Assembly (NCBI RefSeq): GCF_016651105.1
Contig: NZ_JAEKEL010000002.1
Coordinates: 764,501 to 828,500, forward strand
Direction of reading: 5' to 3'
Source: Pseudomonas sp. TH15
GTDB taxonomy: Bacteria; Pseudomonadota; Gammaproteobacteria; Pseudomonadales; Pseudomonadaceae
Length of the DNA stretch: 64,000 bases
The stretch's first letter is position 1; each line of letters opens with the position of its first letter. A model generated the notes under the pieces. The model saw only the letters and a list, made by a program, of their open reading frames with translations, made no database searches and had not been told where the DNA came from. The position numbers and the translations under genes are program-made. Positions 53,306 through 62,380 of this stretch are shown here, piece by piece.

Positions 53306-53897
53306 CCTTGGACTCCAAAGGGTTTTGCCCCATCAGGTTGATCTTGTCCTGCTGCGCTACCCGCACGACAAAGCTGTTTTCAGCCGCCAGTTTTGCGGCC
53401 CAGTCGCCGGGGGTGTAGAGCGTCGGGTTGAGGACGCGGCCCAGTTGTTCCTCCAGAGGCATGAGCCGCTCCATCACTTCACTGTAGTGGAGGCTTTCGC
53501 CGATCAGCATGAGATCAATGTCACTGGATGCGTTTGCCGAATCCTTGGCGATAGAGCCGTACACAAAGGCCCAGGTGATCTGTTCGGCAAAGGGTTGCAG
53601 CGCCTGGCGCAGAGGCTCGGCAATACCAAAGGTCTTGCGGGCGATGCCCAGCAGTTCGGCATAGATCGGGCAGTCGGGATTGGCTTGATAGTGGGTCTGG
53701 TTACCCTGGCGTGTCAGGGTCAGCACGCCGGCCTGCTGCAACCGATCCAGCTCGCGCATGAGGCTGCCTTTACCTACTTGTGCCCAGCGGGCGATCTCGT
53801 TGGCGTAAAAACTGCGGTCGGGTTTGCCGAACAATAAGCCCAGTACTTTTTGCTGAGTAGTTGTGAACAAGGCTTCGCTGAGGGAAAGGTTTTTCAC
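53268..53897 (-). CDS. Minimal nucleotidyltransferase with N-terminal winged helix (MNT antitoxin-like)
   Basis: A 209-residue protein. An ArsR-like winged helix (~10-75, YANEIARWAQVGKGSLMREL) is followed by a nucleotidyltransferase core with GS (114-115) and the metal pair in SSDIDLML (Asp126, Asp128). In MNT/HEPN systems the MNT enzyme modifies and neutralises the HEPN RNase. It begins with GTG; no stronger start is visible. A 13-bp inverted repeat lies just upstream (53914-53947), consistent with autoregulation by the winged helix. Confidence 0.85.
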   Translation of the reverse strand: MKNLSLSEALFTTTQQKVLGLLFGKPDRSFYANEIARWAQVGKGSLMRELDRLQQAGVLTLTRQGNQTHYQANPDCPIYAELLGIARKTFGIAEPLRQALQPFAEQITWAFVYGSIAKDSANASSDIDLMLIGESLHYSEVMERLMPLEEQLGRVLNPTLYTPGDWAAKLAAENSFVVRVAQQDKINLMGQNPLESKDGQQRESGEPVT

Positions 53898-53913
53898 AGT
53901 GGCAACCGATGAG

Positions 53914-53947
53914 TCCCAAAAAGGGAACGATAGGTCCCTTTTTGGGA
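53914..53947. promoter_or_regulatory. Inverted-repeat operator upstream of the MNT gene
   Basis: TCCCAAAAAGGGA (53914-53926) and TCCCTTTTTGGGA (53935-53947) are perfect reverse complements, 8 bp apart, and end 17 bp from the gene start. The placement and symmetry fit an operator for the N-terminal winged helix of the MNT protein. Confidence 0.6.
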
Positions 53948-53987
53948 ATCTTCAACCTGTAGAGGCAGCGCTGACAGAACAATCGCC

Positions 53988-54052
53988 ATCGCGAGCAAGC
54001 TCGCTCCTACATTTGAAATGCATTCCCACTGTAGGAGCGAGCCTGCTCGCGA
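53988..54052. repeat. REPIN (inverted REP pair)
   Basis: ATCGCGAGCAAGCTCGCTCCTAC and GTAGGAGCGAGCCTGCTCGCGAT with ~18 bp between them, between the MNT and DUF6124 genes. Confidence 0.9.
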
Positions 54053-54080
54053 TGAACGATGACGCGGCGTTCCTGCCTGA

Positions 54081-54442
54081 TCAGGACTGAGGATCAACCC
54101 GATCCAAAACACGGTTTACCGCCAGTTCGGCGAGCATCACGATCTGCTGGATGGCCAATGCCGTACTGCGTTGCGGACGGCTGAGCTGATCAGCGAAATC
54201 GCCAGCCATCACGTGGGCCGAGGCCAGGGACTCGCAGGCGTGAGCGAGGAGGCTTTCTGTGTCGATGTTCGGGTGGACGAGGAACATCGTGCTGGGTAGG
54301 CGCGGTTTTATGGGATCGGGGCTGAGGTAGAAATCGAGGGCGCGTTTTATGGCTTCGCGGTTTTTTAACTGGTCGTCGGCGCGGAGAGCGTCTTCGAGGG
54401 GGTTGTTGTTTCTAGCGGGGGATCGGGTACGGGCTTAGTCAT
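54081..54442 (-). pseudogene. DUF6124-family protein with apparent one-base frameshift
   Basis: The C-terminal part (MFLVHPNIDTESLLAHACES to NRVLDRVDPQS) matches Pseudomonas DUF6124 proteins. Upstream the same phase reads NNPLEDALRADDQLKNREA and RALDFYLSPDPIKPRLP, also typical of the family, but it has no start. An ATG at 54442 (MTKPVPDPP) is joined to it by one extra C at a run of five (plus-strand G at 54417-54421). The corrected product is ~120 residues, the normal length. Function unknown. Confidence 0.7.
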
Positions 54443-55406
54443 GGAAACACTCTCTTATCAAATGATTTGAAGCCATCACTTGTCGTTTCTCACGCGACGA
54501 GAGGTGGCAGCTATGTGCGGAGTGAGAAACCGGTAAGAGAGCAACCCGGCCGAACCGAGGTTCGCCCGCACACAGCCGCCATAACGTATTGCCGGCAGCA
54601 GATGAGCTGGCGGCGATTATGGTCGTACTCGTGTTTGATTAAAACATCTCAACGGGTTCTCACACCCGATCGCCGAGTATTCGGCGACAACCCAAGCCTA
54701 GAGAGCGCACGTCCGACGGACAACCTGAAAACCTTGTGGGAAGGTTCACCCATTTCGAAACGCTTTTAAACACCCACTGCCGATGTAGGAGCTGCCGCAG
54801 GCTGCGATCTTTTGATGTTCAACGTCAGAGGCAAGATCAAAAGATCGCAGCCTGCGGCAGCTCCTACATAAGATTGCCGCCAACTAAAAAAATGGTCGGC
54901 TGGCGGGGCGCCATCGCGAGCAAGCTCTGCTCCTACGAAGAGCAAAAGCAGAACGCGCACCGCTTTTGCTTCTCACCACTCAACAGGATGAGCGTTAGCT
55001 CGGGTGCAGCTTTTGATCCTGATCCACGGGCGACGTCGGAAGGCTGAGTGGAGGGATTGATCCGGGGTGGGAGCGCAGCGACCGTTTGGCGCAGCCAAAC
55101 ACAGCGAGAGGAGGTGCAGCGAAGCAAACCGTAGGCGCTGCGCCCGGATCGATCCCGCAGCGAAGGAACCCCGAGCCCCAGCGAGCGGGCCGCACGCAGG
55201 AGCAAGCGTTTTTTGCTTACTTTTTTAGGCGCTTGTAAAAAAGTGAGTCGCCGTAAGGGCGAAACCCTAAGCCGCCATTACCGCAGCCACAGATATGTAC
55301 ACACGAAACTGACAGCGCTGACAGCCAGCCGTCACCCTCCTGACCCCCAAACAAGTTTATAACTACCCAACCTGCCCAAACTCCAAACCCTCGGCGCCTC
55401 AAAAGC
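54443..55406. other. Repeat-rich spacer upstream of the RND operon
   Basis: About 960 bp without a convincing gene. It contains a long palindromic REP of another family (54783-54869), a single REP half (54911-54938), and a stretch (~54970-55330) I recognise as a sequence that recurs between genes in many Pseudomonas genomes (AAAAAAGTGAGTCGCCGTAAGGGCG-like core, given here only in part). Short frames through it look like chance. The efflux promoter should be near 55330-55400. Confidence 0.5.
54783..54869. repeat. Long REP palindrome (second REP family)
   Basis: ATGTAGGAGCTGCCGCAGG... and ...CCTGCGGCAGCTCCTACAT are inverted arms of ~35 bp, each with CTGCGATCTTTTGAT-type inner sequence. This is a different REP class from the GAGCAAGCTTGCTC family elsewhere in the window. 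Confidence 0.85.
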
Positions 55407-56567
55407 ATGCGAATCCAAAAGCACAAAGCCCTGCTAGCCACCCTCCTGATCCTGCTGGCAGCCACCGGCCTATGGTTTGCACTAAAACCCGCCCCCACCA
55501 AACTCGCCACCCCCACCGCCATTCCCGTGCGAGTCATAGCCGTCAGCGAAAAAGACGTCCCGCGCTACGTCAGCGGCATCGGCTCGGTGCTGTCTTTGCA
55601 CAGCGTTGTGGTGCGCCCGCAAATCGACGGCATCCTCACCAAGCTGCTGGTCAAGGAAGGTCAACTGGTCAAGGCCGGCGATTTGCTCGCGACCATCGAC
55701 GACCGCTCAATCCGCGCCAGCCTCGACCAGGCCCGCGCCCAACTGGGTGAAAGCCAGGCGCAGCTGCAAGTGGCGCTGGTCAACCTCAAGCGTTACAAAC
55801 TGCTGAGCGTCGATGACGGCGTGTCCAAGCAGACCTACGACCAGCAACAGGCCTTGGTCAACCAACTCAAAGCCACCGCCCAAGGCAATCAAGCGTCCAT
55901 CGACGCGGCTCAGGTGCAGCTTTCCTACACGCAGATTCGCTCCCCGGTCACCGGTCGCGTCGGTATTCGTACGGTGGACGAAGGCAACTTCCTGCGCATG
56001 GCTGACGCCCAAGGGCTGTTCACGGTGACCCAGATCGACCCGATTGCCGTGGAGTTTTCCCTGCCGCAGCAAATGCTGCCGACCCTGCAAGGTTTGATCA
56101 GCGACCCGCAGCGCGCTCAGGTGAAGGCCTACATCGGCGCCGACACCGATGGCGAAACCGGCAACCTGCTGGGCGAAGGCCACCTGACGCTGATTGACAA
56201 CCAGATCAGCGCCAACACCGGGACCATCCGCGCCAAGGCTGAATTCGACAACGCCGGCCAGAAGCTCTGGCCCGGCCTGTTGGTGACGGTAAAAATTCAG
56301 ACAGCGCTGGATAAAGATGCGCTGGTGGTGCCGCCGACCGTCGTACAGCGCGGCCTCGATCAACATTTCGTTTACCGGGTCAACGGCGACAAGGTCGAGA
56401 TCGTCCAGGTGCAGATGGTTTATCAGGGCAGCGGCCAGGACATCATCACCGGCGTCAAACCGGGCGATGTGCTGGTCAGCGACGGCCAGTCCCGGCTCAA
56501 GCCCGGCTCGACCGTGCAGGTGCTGACCGAGCCGCCGCAAGTGGTGCAAGCGGAGCCTAAACAATGA
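55407..56567 (+). CDS. RND efflux periplasmic adaptor (MdtA-like MFP)
   Basis: A 386-residue membrane fusion protein linking an RND pump to an outer-membrane channel. The N-terminal helix (KALLATLLILLAATGLWFAL) has no lipobox cysteine. The biotinyl-lipoyl half motifs VVVRPQIDGILTKLLVKEGQ and YTQIRSPVTGRVGIR, a helical hairpin between them, and a beta-barrel region follow. It overlaps the RND gene by 4 bp (ATGA). No outer-membrane factor gene is present, so a shared TolC-type channel is likely. Confidence 0.92.
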   Translation: MRIQKHKALLATLLILLAATGLWFALKPAPTKLATPTAIPVRVIAVSEKDVPRYVSGIGSVLSLHSVVVRPQIDGILTKLLVKEGQLVKAGDLLATIDDRSIRASLDQARAQLGESQAQLQVALVNLKRYKLLSVDDGVSKQTYDQQQALVNQLKATAQGNQASIDAAQVQLSYTQIRSPVTGRVGIRTVDEGNFLRMADAQGLFTVTQIDPIAVEFSLPQQMLPTLQGLISDPQRAQVKAYIGADTDGETGNLLGEGHLTLIDNQISANTGTIRAKAEFDNAGQKLWPGLLVTVKIQTALDKDALVVPPTVVQRGLDQHFVYRVNGDKVEIVQVQMVYQGSGQDIITGVKPGDVLVSDGQSRLKPGSTVQVLTEPPQVVQAEPKQ

Positions 56568-59500
56568 AGGGCCCCTCCGCGTGGTGCATCGATCACCCGG
56601 TCGCCACCATCCTGTTGACCTTTGCTCTGGTGTTGCTGGGCGTCATTGCCTTCCCGCGTCTGCCTATCGCCCCGTTGCCGGAAGCAGAATTCCCGACCAT
56701 TCAGGTGTCCGCGCAACTGCCCGGTGCCAGCCCCGACACCATGGCGTCGTCGGTGGCCACGCCGCTGGAAGTGCAATTCAGCGCCATCCCCGGCATGACC
56801 CAGATGACGTCGAGCAGTGCCTTGGGTTCGAGCCTGCTGACCCTGCAATTCACCCTCAATAAGAGCATCGACACCGCCGCCCAGGAAGTCCAGGCCGCGA
56901 TCAACACCGCCGCCGGCAAACTGCCCAAGGACATGCCGACCCTGCCGACCTGGAAGAAGGTCAACCCGGCCGACAGCCCGGTGCTGATCCTCAGCGTCAG
57001 CTCGACCCAAATGCCCGGCACTGAACTCAGTGACCTGGTGGAAACCCTGCTGTCGCGTCAGATCAGTCAGATCGATGGCGTAGGCCAAATCAACATCACC
57101 GGTCAGCAACGTCCGGCGATCCGCGTCCAGGCCTCGGCGGACAAACTCGCGGCCATCGGCCTGACGTTGGCCGATATTCGCCTGGCGATCCAGCAGACCA
57201 GCCTTAACCTGGCCAAAGGTGCGTTGTACGGTGAGTCGAGCATTTCGACCCTGTCCACCAACGACCAGCTGTTCCACCCTGAGGATTACAGCCAACTCAT
57301 CGTTTCCTACAAGGACGGTGCACCGGTTCACCTCAAGGATGTCGCCAAAGTCGTCAACGGTTCGGAAGATGCCTACGTTCAGGCGTGGGCTGGCGATCAA
57401 CCGGGGGTGAACCTGGTGATCTCCCGGCAACCAGGGGCGAACATTGTCGAAACGGTCGATCGTATCCAAGCTGCACTGCCGGGCCTTGAAGCGATGCTGC
57501 CGGCCTCGGTGCAGGTCAAGGTGTTGATCGACCGGACCCAGACCATTCGCGCATCGTTGCATGAAGTGGAAATCACCCTGCTGATCGCGATCATGCTGGT
57601 GGTGGCGGTGATGGCGCTGTTCCTGCGCCAATGGTCGGCGACCATGATTGTGTCGGCCGTACTGGGTGTGTCGCTGACCGCCAGTTTCGCCCTGATGTAC
57701 ATCATGGGCTTCAGTCTGAATAACCTGACCCTGGTGGCCATCGTGGTGGCCGTGGGGTTTGTGGTGGACGATGCGATTGTGGTGGTGGAAAACATTCACC
57801 GTCACTTGGAGGCCGGCGACGGCATGCGCGAGGCGGCGATCAAAGGCGCCGGCGAGATTGGCTTCACCGTGGTCTCGATCAGCTTCTCGCTGGTGGCGGC
57901 GTTTATTCCGCTGCTGTTCATGGGCGGCGTGGTCGGGCGGCTGTTTAAAGAGTTTGCCCTGACGGCGACCTCGACCATTCTGATTTCGGTAGTGGTGTCG
58001 CTGACACTGGCGCCGACCCTGGCCGCGCTATATATGCGCGCACCGGTGCATCACGCTCACAGTAAAAAGACCTTCGGCGAACGCTTGCTGGATGGCTATG
58101 AAAAACTGCTGCGCCGCGCCCTCGCCCACCAGAAGTTGATGATCGGTGTGTTCTGCCTGTCGCTGGGCCTGGCGATTGCCGGTTACATCTTTATCCCCAA
58201 AGGTTTCTTCCCGATTCAGGACACCGGTTTCGTCCTCGGCACCACCGAAGCGGCTGCTGATATTTCCTACGGCGACATGGTGAAAAAGCACTTGGCGATG
58301 GCGGAAATCGTCGCGGCTGACCCGGCCGTGCAGGCGTTTTCCCACTCGGTCGGGGTGTCGGGCAGCAACCAGACCATCGCCAACGGCCGGTTCTGGATTG
58401 CGCTGAAACCACGCGGTGACCGCGACGTGAGCGCCAGCCAGTTCATCGACCGGATTCGCCCGCAATTGATGAAAGTCCCCGGCATCGTGCTCTATCTTCG
58501 CGCCGGCCAGGACATCAACCTCAGTTCCGGTCCGAGCCGCGCCCAGTATCAATACGTGCTCAAGAGCAACGACGGTGGCGTGCTGAGTACCTGGACCCAG
58601 CGCCTGACGGAAAAACTGCGGACCAACCCGGCGTTCCGTGATATTTCCAACGACCTGCAACTGGGCGGCAGCATCACCCACATCAGCATCGACCGCAGCG
58701 CCGCCGCGCGTTTCGGCCTGACCGCCAGCGATGTCGACGAAGCGTTGTACGATGCCTTCGGCCAGCGGCAGATCAACGAGTTCCAGACCCAGATCAACCA
58801 GTACAACGTGATCCTGGAACTGGACACCAAGCAGCGCGGCAAGGCTGAAAGCCTGAACTACTTCTACCTGCGCTCGCCGTTGAGCGGGGAAATGGTGCCG
58901 TTGTCGGCGCTGGCGAAATTCGATGCGCCGACCATCGGCCCATTGTCCATCGCCCACGACGGGATGTTCCCGGCCGCCAACCTCTCGTTCAACCTGGCGC
59001 CCGGCGTCGCGTTGGGTGATGCGGTGATCATGCTCAATCAGGCCAAAACCGACATCGGCATGCCGACGGCCATCAGCGGTAACTTCCAGGGCGCAGCCCA
59101 GGCGTTCCAGAGTTCGCTGGCCAGCCAACCGTGGCTGATTCTGGCGGCGCTGGTGGCGGTGTACATCATTCTGGGCGTGCTCTATGAGAGCTTCGTCCAT
59201 CCGCTGACCATCATCTCGACTCTGCCGTCGGCCGGACTCGGGGCGGTGATCATGTTGTGGATCTGGGGCCAGGACTTTTCGATCATGGCGCTGATCGGGC
59301 TGGTGCTGCTGATCGGCATCGTCAAGAAAAATGGCATCCTGATGATCGACTTCGCCCTCGAAGCGCAGCGCAAGGGTGGCTTGCCGCCGGAAGAGGCGAT
59401 TTTCAAGGCCTGTATCACGCGGTTCCGGCCCATCATCATGACCACCCTCGCCGCCCTGCTCGGCGCCTTGCCGCTGATGCTCGGCTACGGCACCGGCGCC

Positions 59501-59656
59501 GAACTGCGCCAGCCATTGGGTATTGCGGTAGTCGGCGGCTTGCTGGTGAGTCAGGCGCTGACGCTGTTTACCACTCCGGTCATATACTTGTGGCTGGAGC
59601 GGCTTTTCCATCGGCCCAAACCAATGCCGCTACCGGCACTGGCGACCACAGACTGA
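56564..59656 (+). CDS. RND efflux pump inner-membrane transporter (MdtB/MuxB-like)
   Basis: A 1030-residue HAE1-type RND transporter, normal length. It begins with WCIDHPVATILLTFALVLLG and has the four-block layout of two membrane bundles and two large periplasmic loops. The proton-relay Asp pair is in VGFVVDDAIVVVENIHRH. IPLLFMGGVVGRLFKEFA and GIVKKNGILMIDFALEA are further family motifs. It is probably an exporter of drugs or metals; the CusRS-like regulators downstream do not settle the substrate. 9 bp separate it from the regulator gene. Confidence 0.93.
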   Translation: MKGPSAWCIDHPVATILLTFALVLLGVIAFPRLPIAPLPEAEFPTIQVSAQLPGASPDTMASSVATPLEVQFSAIPGMTQMTSSSALGSSLLTLQFTLNKSIDTAAQEVQAAINTAAGKLPKDMPTLPTWKKVNPADSPVLILSVSSTQMPGTELSDLVETLLSRQISQIDGVGQINITGQQRPAIRVQASADKLAAIGLTLADIRLAIQQTSLNLAKGALYGESSISTLSTNDQLFHPEDYSQLIVSYKDGAPVHLKDVAKVVNGSEDAYVQAWAGDQPGVNLVISRQPGANIVETVDRIQAALPGLEAMLPASVQVKVLIDRTQTIRASLHEVEITLLIAIMLVVAVMALFLRQWSATMIVSAVLGVSLTASFALMYIMGFSLNNLTLVAIVVAVGFVVDDAIVVVENIHRHLEAGDGMREAAIKGAGEIGFTVVSISFSLVAAFIPLLFMGGVVGRLFKEFALTATSTILISVVVSLTLAPTLAALYMRAPVHHAHSKKTFGERLLDGYEKLLRRALAHQKLMIGVFCLSLGLAIAGYIFIPKGFFPIQDTGFVLGTTEAAADISYGDMVKKHLAMAEIVAADPAVQAFSHSVGVSGSNQTIANGRFWIALKPRGDRDVSASQFIDRIRPQLMKVPGIVLYLRAGQDINLSSGPSRAQYQYVLKSNDGGVLSTWTQRLTEKLRTNPAFRDISNDLQLGGSITHISIDRSAAARFGLTASDVDEALYDAFGQRQINEFQTQINQYNVILELDTKQRGKAESLNYFYLRSPLSGEMVPLSALAKFDAPTIGPLSIAHDGMFPAANLSFNLAPGVALGDAVIMLNQAKTDIGMPTAISGNFQGAAQAFQSSLASQPWLILAALVAVYIILGVLYESFVHPLTIISTLPSAGLGAVIMLWIWGQDFSIMALIGLVLLIGIVKKNGILMIDFALEAQRKGGLPPEEAIFKACITRFRPIIMTTLAALLGALPLMLGYGTGAELRQPLGIAVVGGLLVSQALTLFTTPVIYLWLERLFHRPKPMPLPALATTD

Positions 59657-59665
59657 GGCGGGGTC

Positions 59666-60343
59666 ATGCGCGTTCTGATTATCGAAGATGAAGAAAAAAC
59701 CGCGGATTATCTGCACCGCGGCCTGACGGAACAGGGTTACACCGTGGATTTAGCGCGCGATGGCGTAGAGGGCCTGCACCTGGCGCTGGAAAGCGACTAT
59801 GCGGTGATCATCCTCGACGTGATGCTGCCGGGTCTCGACGGCTTCGGCGTGTTGCGTGCCTTGCGCGCCCGCAAGCAAACCCCGGTGATCATGCTCACCG
59901 CCCGCGAGCGGGTCGAAGACCGGATCAGAGGCCTGCGCGATGGCGCCGACGATTACCTCGGCAAACCGTTTTCCTTCCTTGAGCTGGTGGCGCGCCTGCA
60001 AGCGCTGACCCGGCGCAGCGGCGGCCATGAACCGGTGCAAGTGAGCATCGCCGACCTGTGGATAGATTTGATCAGCCGTAAAGCCACCCGCGCCGGTGCT
60101 CGCCTGGACCTGACCGCCAAGGAGTTTTCACTGCTCAGCGTGCTGGCCCGACGCCAAGGTGAAATCCTCTCGAAAACCGCCATCGCCGAGATGGTCTGGG
60201 ACATCAATTTCGACAGCGACGCGAACGTCGTCGAAGTCGCAATCAAACGCTTGCGGGCCAAGCTCGACGGGCCTTTCGACGAGAAGTTGCTGCACACCAT
60301 TCGTGGCATGGGTTATGTGCTGGAGAGTCGCGGTGTCCAGTAA
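59666..60343 (+). CDS. OmpR-family response regulator (CopR/CusR-like)
   Basis: A 225-residue regulator. Receiver with phosphoacceptor Asp51 (VIILDVMLPGLDGF) and conserved DDYLGKPFSF; C-terminal winged helix with ARLDLTAKEFSLLSVLAR and NVVEVAIKRLRAKLD, the pattern of the CusR/CopR metal-response group. It follows the RND pump in one transcript and probably controls this operon. Confidence 0.9.
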   Translation: MRVLIIEDEEKTADYLHRGLTEQGYTVDLARDGVEGLHLALESDYAVIILDVMLPGLDGFGVLRALRARKQTPVIMLTARERVEDRIRGLRDGADDYLGKPFSFLELVARLQALTRRSGGHEPVQVSIADLWIDLISRKATRAGARLDLTAKEFSLLSVLARRQGEILSKTAIAEMVWDINFDSDANVVEVAIKRLRAKLDGPFDEKLLHTIRGMGYVLESRGVQ

Positions 60344-61697
60344 CTCAATCGCGCTACGTTTGAGCGGGATGTTCACGCTGGTGGCATTGCTGGTGTTTCT
60401 GTTGATCGGCTGGGCGTTGTACCAGCAGGTCGACAAGGGTTTGGGGTTGTTGCCCGAAGCCGAGCTGGATGCGCGCTACAGCGTGCTTGAGTCTACGGTC
60501 GGACGGTTCGGCACGCCCGAGCACTGGGTGAAGATCTACAACAAGCTCAAACTGCTGGGCGAAGAAGACAAGCGCATCAGTTTCTGGATCATCAGCGGCG
60601 ATTCGCAATACGAGTACGGCAACATCACCCCGCAGATCCGTGCCTTTGCCGAAGGGCCGCTGGGCCGGCGCGACCTTCAATTACCGGAACATGCCTACCC
60701 GCTGAAAGTGCTGGTCAGTCAGTTTCCGGCCAAGGACCAGCGCCCGCCGCTGCGTTTCATCATCGGCATCGACACCGAGACGTTTTTGCAGACTCAGCAT
60801 CATCTTCTGCTCGCCTTGATCAGCCTGGCGATTATCGGCGTGTTGCTGGCCTCGGCGCTTGGTTATTGGGTGGCGCGGATCGGTCTCAAGCCGTTGATCA
60901 AGTTGTCGCAGGAGGCCCAGCGTCTGGCCCCGCCATTGCGCTCCGGGCGTTTACGGTTGTCGCCGTTGCCGCCGGAGCTGGATCAGTTTGTCAGTTCGTT
61001 CAACTCCACATTGGAGCGAGTCGAACAGGCCTATTCGCGGCTTGAGTCGTTCAACGCCGACGTCGCCCACGAACTGCGCTCGCCGCTGACCAACCTGATT
61101 GGCCAAACGCAAGTGGCGCTGACCCGCGGACGTTCGGCCGAACACTATTTCGAGGTGCTGCAATCGAACCTTGAAGAACTGGAACGGCTGCGCTCGATCA
61201 TCAATGACATGCTGTTCCTCGCCAGCGCCGATCAAGGTAGCAAGGCAACCAAACTGACTTCCACGTCCCTGGCTGATGAAGTGGCCACGACCCTGGAGTA
61301 TCTGGATTTCATTCTTGAAGATGCTCAGGTTCAGGTTCGGGTCAGCGGTGATGCACAGGTGAGCATTGAGATCGCGCATCTGCGGCGAGCATTGATCAAC
61401 CTGCTGAGCAATGCGGTGCAACACACCGAGCCTGGCCAGGTGATTGAGGTGCGGATTGTGGTTGAAGAGCATCAGGTGAGTATTGGTGTGGCCAATCCGG
61501 GCTCACCGATTGCCAGTGAGCATTTGTCGCGATTGTTCGAGCGGTTTTATCGGGTGGATGCGTCGCGCAGCAACAGTGGGAATAACCATGGGCTGGGGTT
61601 GGCGATCGTCAAGGCGATTGCGTTGATGCATGGCGGGGATGTTTTTGTGCGCAGTGAGCATGGGATGAATACGTTCGGGATTCACCTGCCTGTTTAA
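60333..61697 (+). CDS. Sensor histidine kinase (CusS/heavy-metal type)
   Basis: 454 residues from GTG 60333, overlapping the regulator by 11 bp; this start gives an N-terminal helix (LSGMFTLVALLVFLLIGW), whereas a longer frame would extend into the regulator gene. A ~150-residue periplasmic domain, a second helix (~155-180), HAMP, HisKA with NADVAHELRSPLTNLIGQ (His ~247) and an HATPase domain (GNNHGLGLAIVKAIA) follow. The layout is that of the heavy-metal sensor kinases (CusS, CopS). Confidence 0.9.
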   Translation: MSSNSIALRLSGMFTLVALLVFLLIGWALYQQVDKGLGLLPEAELDARYSVLESTVGRFGTPEHWVKIYNKLKLLGEEDKRISFWIISGDSQYEYGNITPQIRAFAEGPLGRRDLQLPEHAYPLKVLVSQFPAKDQRPPLRFIIGIDTETFLQTQHHLLLALISLAIIGVLLASALGYWVARIGLKPLIKLSQEAQRLAPPLRSGRLRLSPLPPELDQFVSSFNSTLERVEQAYSRLESFNADVAHELRSPLTNLIGQTQVALTRGRSAEHYFEVLQSNLEELERLRSIINDMLFLASADQGSKATKLTSTSLADEVATTLEYLDFILEDAQVQVRVSGDAQVSIEIAHLRRALINLLSNAVQHTEPGQVIEVRIVVEEHQVSIGVANPGSPIASEHLSRLFERFYRVDASRSNSGNNHGLGLAIVKAIALMHGGDVFVRSEHGMNTFGIHLPV

Positions 61698-61699
61698 AA

Positions 61700-62380
61700 G
61701 CCCCTCACCCTAACCCTCTCCCAAAGGGAGAGGGGACTGACCGAGTTGTCCTCTCGACATACACCGACCTGAAATATCCAGTCGAACTCAAGTTTTGAAA
61801 AGCAAAGAGATCTGCTCCCTTTCCCCTCGCACCCTTGGAGGAGAGGGGACTGACCGAGTTGTCCTGTCGAAGTACACCGACCTGAAATATCCAGTCGAAC
61901 TCAAGTTTTAAAAAGCAAAGAGATCTGCTCCCTTTCCCCTCGCCCCCTTGGGGGAGAGGGGACTGACCGAGTTGTCCTGTCGAAGTACACCGACCTGAAA
62001 TATCCAGTCGAACTCAAGTTTTGAAAAGCAAAGAGATCTGCTCCCTTTCCCCTCGCCCCCTTGGGCGAGAGGGGATTGACCGAGTTGTCCTGTCGCACAC
62101 CGACCTGAAATATCCAGTCGAACTCAAGTTTTAAAAAGCAAAGAGATCTGCTCCCTTTCCCCTCGCCCCCTTGGGCGAGAGGGGACTGACCGGGTTGTCC
62201 TGTCGAAGTACACCGACCTGAAATATCCAGTCGAACTCAAGTTTTGAAAAGCAAAGATATCTGCTCCCTTTCCCCTCGCCCTCTTGGGCGAGAGGGGACT
62301 GACCGAGTTGTCCTGTCGAAGTACACCGACCTGAAATATCCAGTCGAACTCAAGTTTTGAAAAGCAAAGAGATCTGCTCC
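61700..62380. repeat. Tandem array, 113-bp unit, ~5.7 copies
   Basis: The landmark GACTGACCGAGTTGTCC recurs at 61735, 61848, 61961, 62074 (as GATTGACC), 62184 and 62297: spacing 113, 113, 113, 110 and 113 bp. Each unit has CACCGACCTGAAATATCCAG, CTCAAGTTTTGAAAAGCAAA and CTTTCCCCTCGCCCCC. It begins with CCCCTCACCCTAACCCTCTCC, the end of the MITE-like family, so the array is an expansion of that element. The last copy is cut by the IS481-type insertion and its outer end is at 63667-63713. Confidence 0.9.

Noticed and set aside
56423..59611. Long minus-strand frames (460 and 527 codons) opposite the RND pump
   Set aside because: Antisense shadows of the pump gene, with His/Gln/Arg-rich translations and no ribosome-binding site.
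61700..62380. CRISPR array
   Set aside because: Units of 113 bp are near identical throughout, with no alternation of short repeats and variable spacers, and no cas genes nearby.
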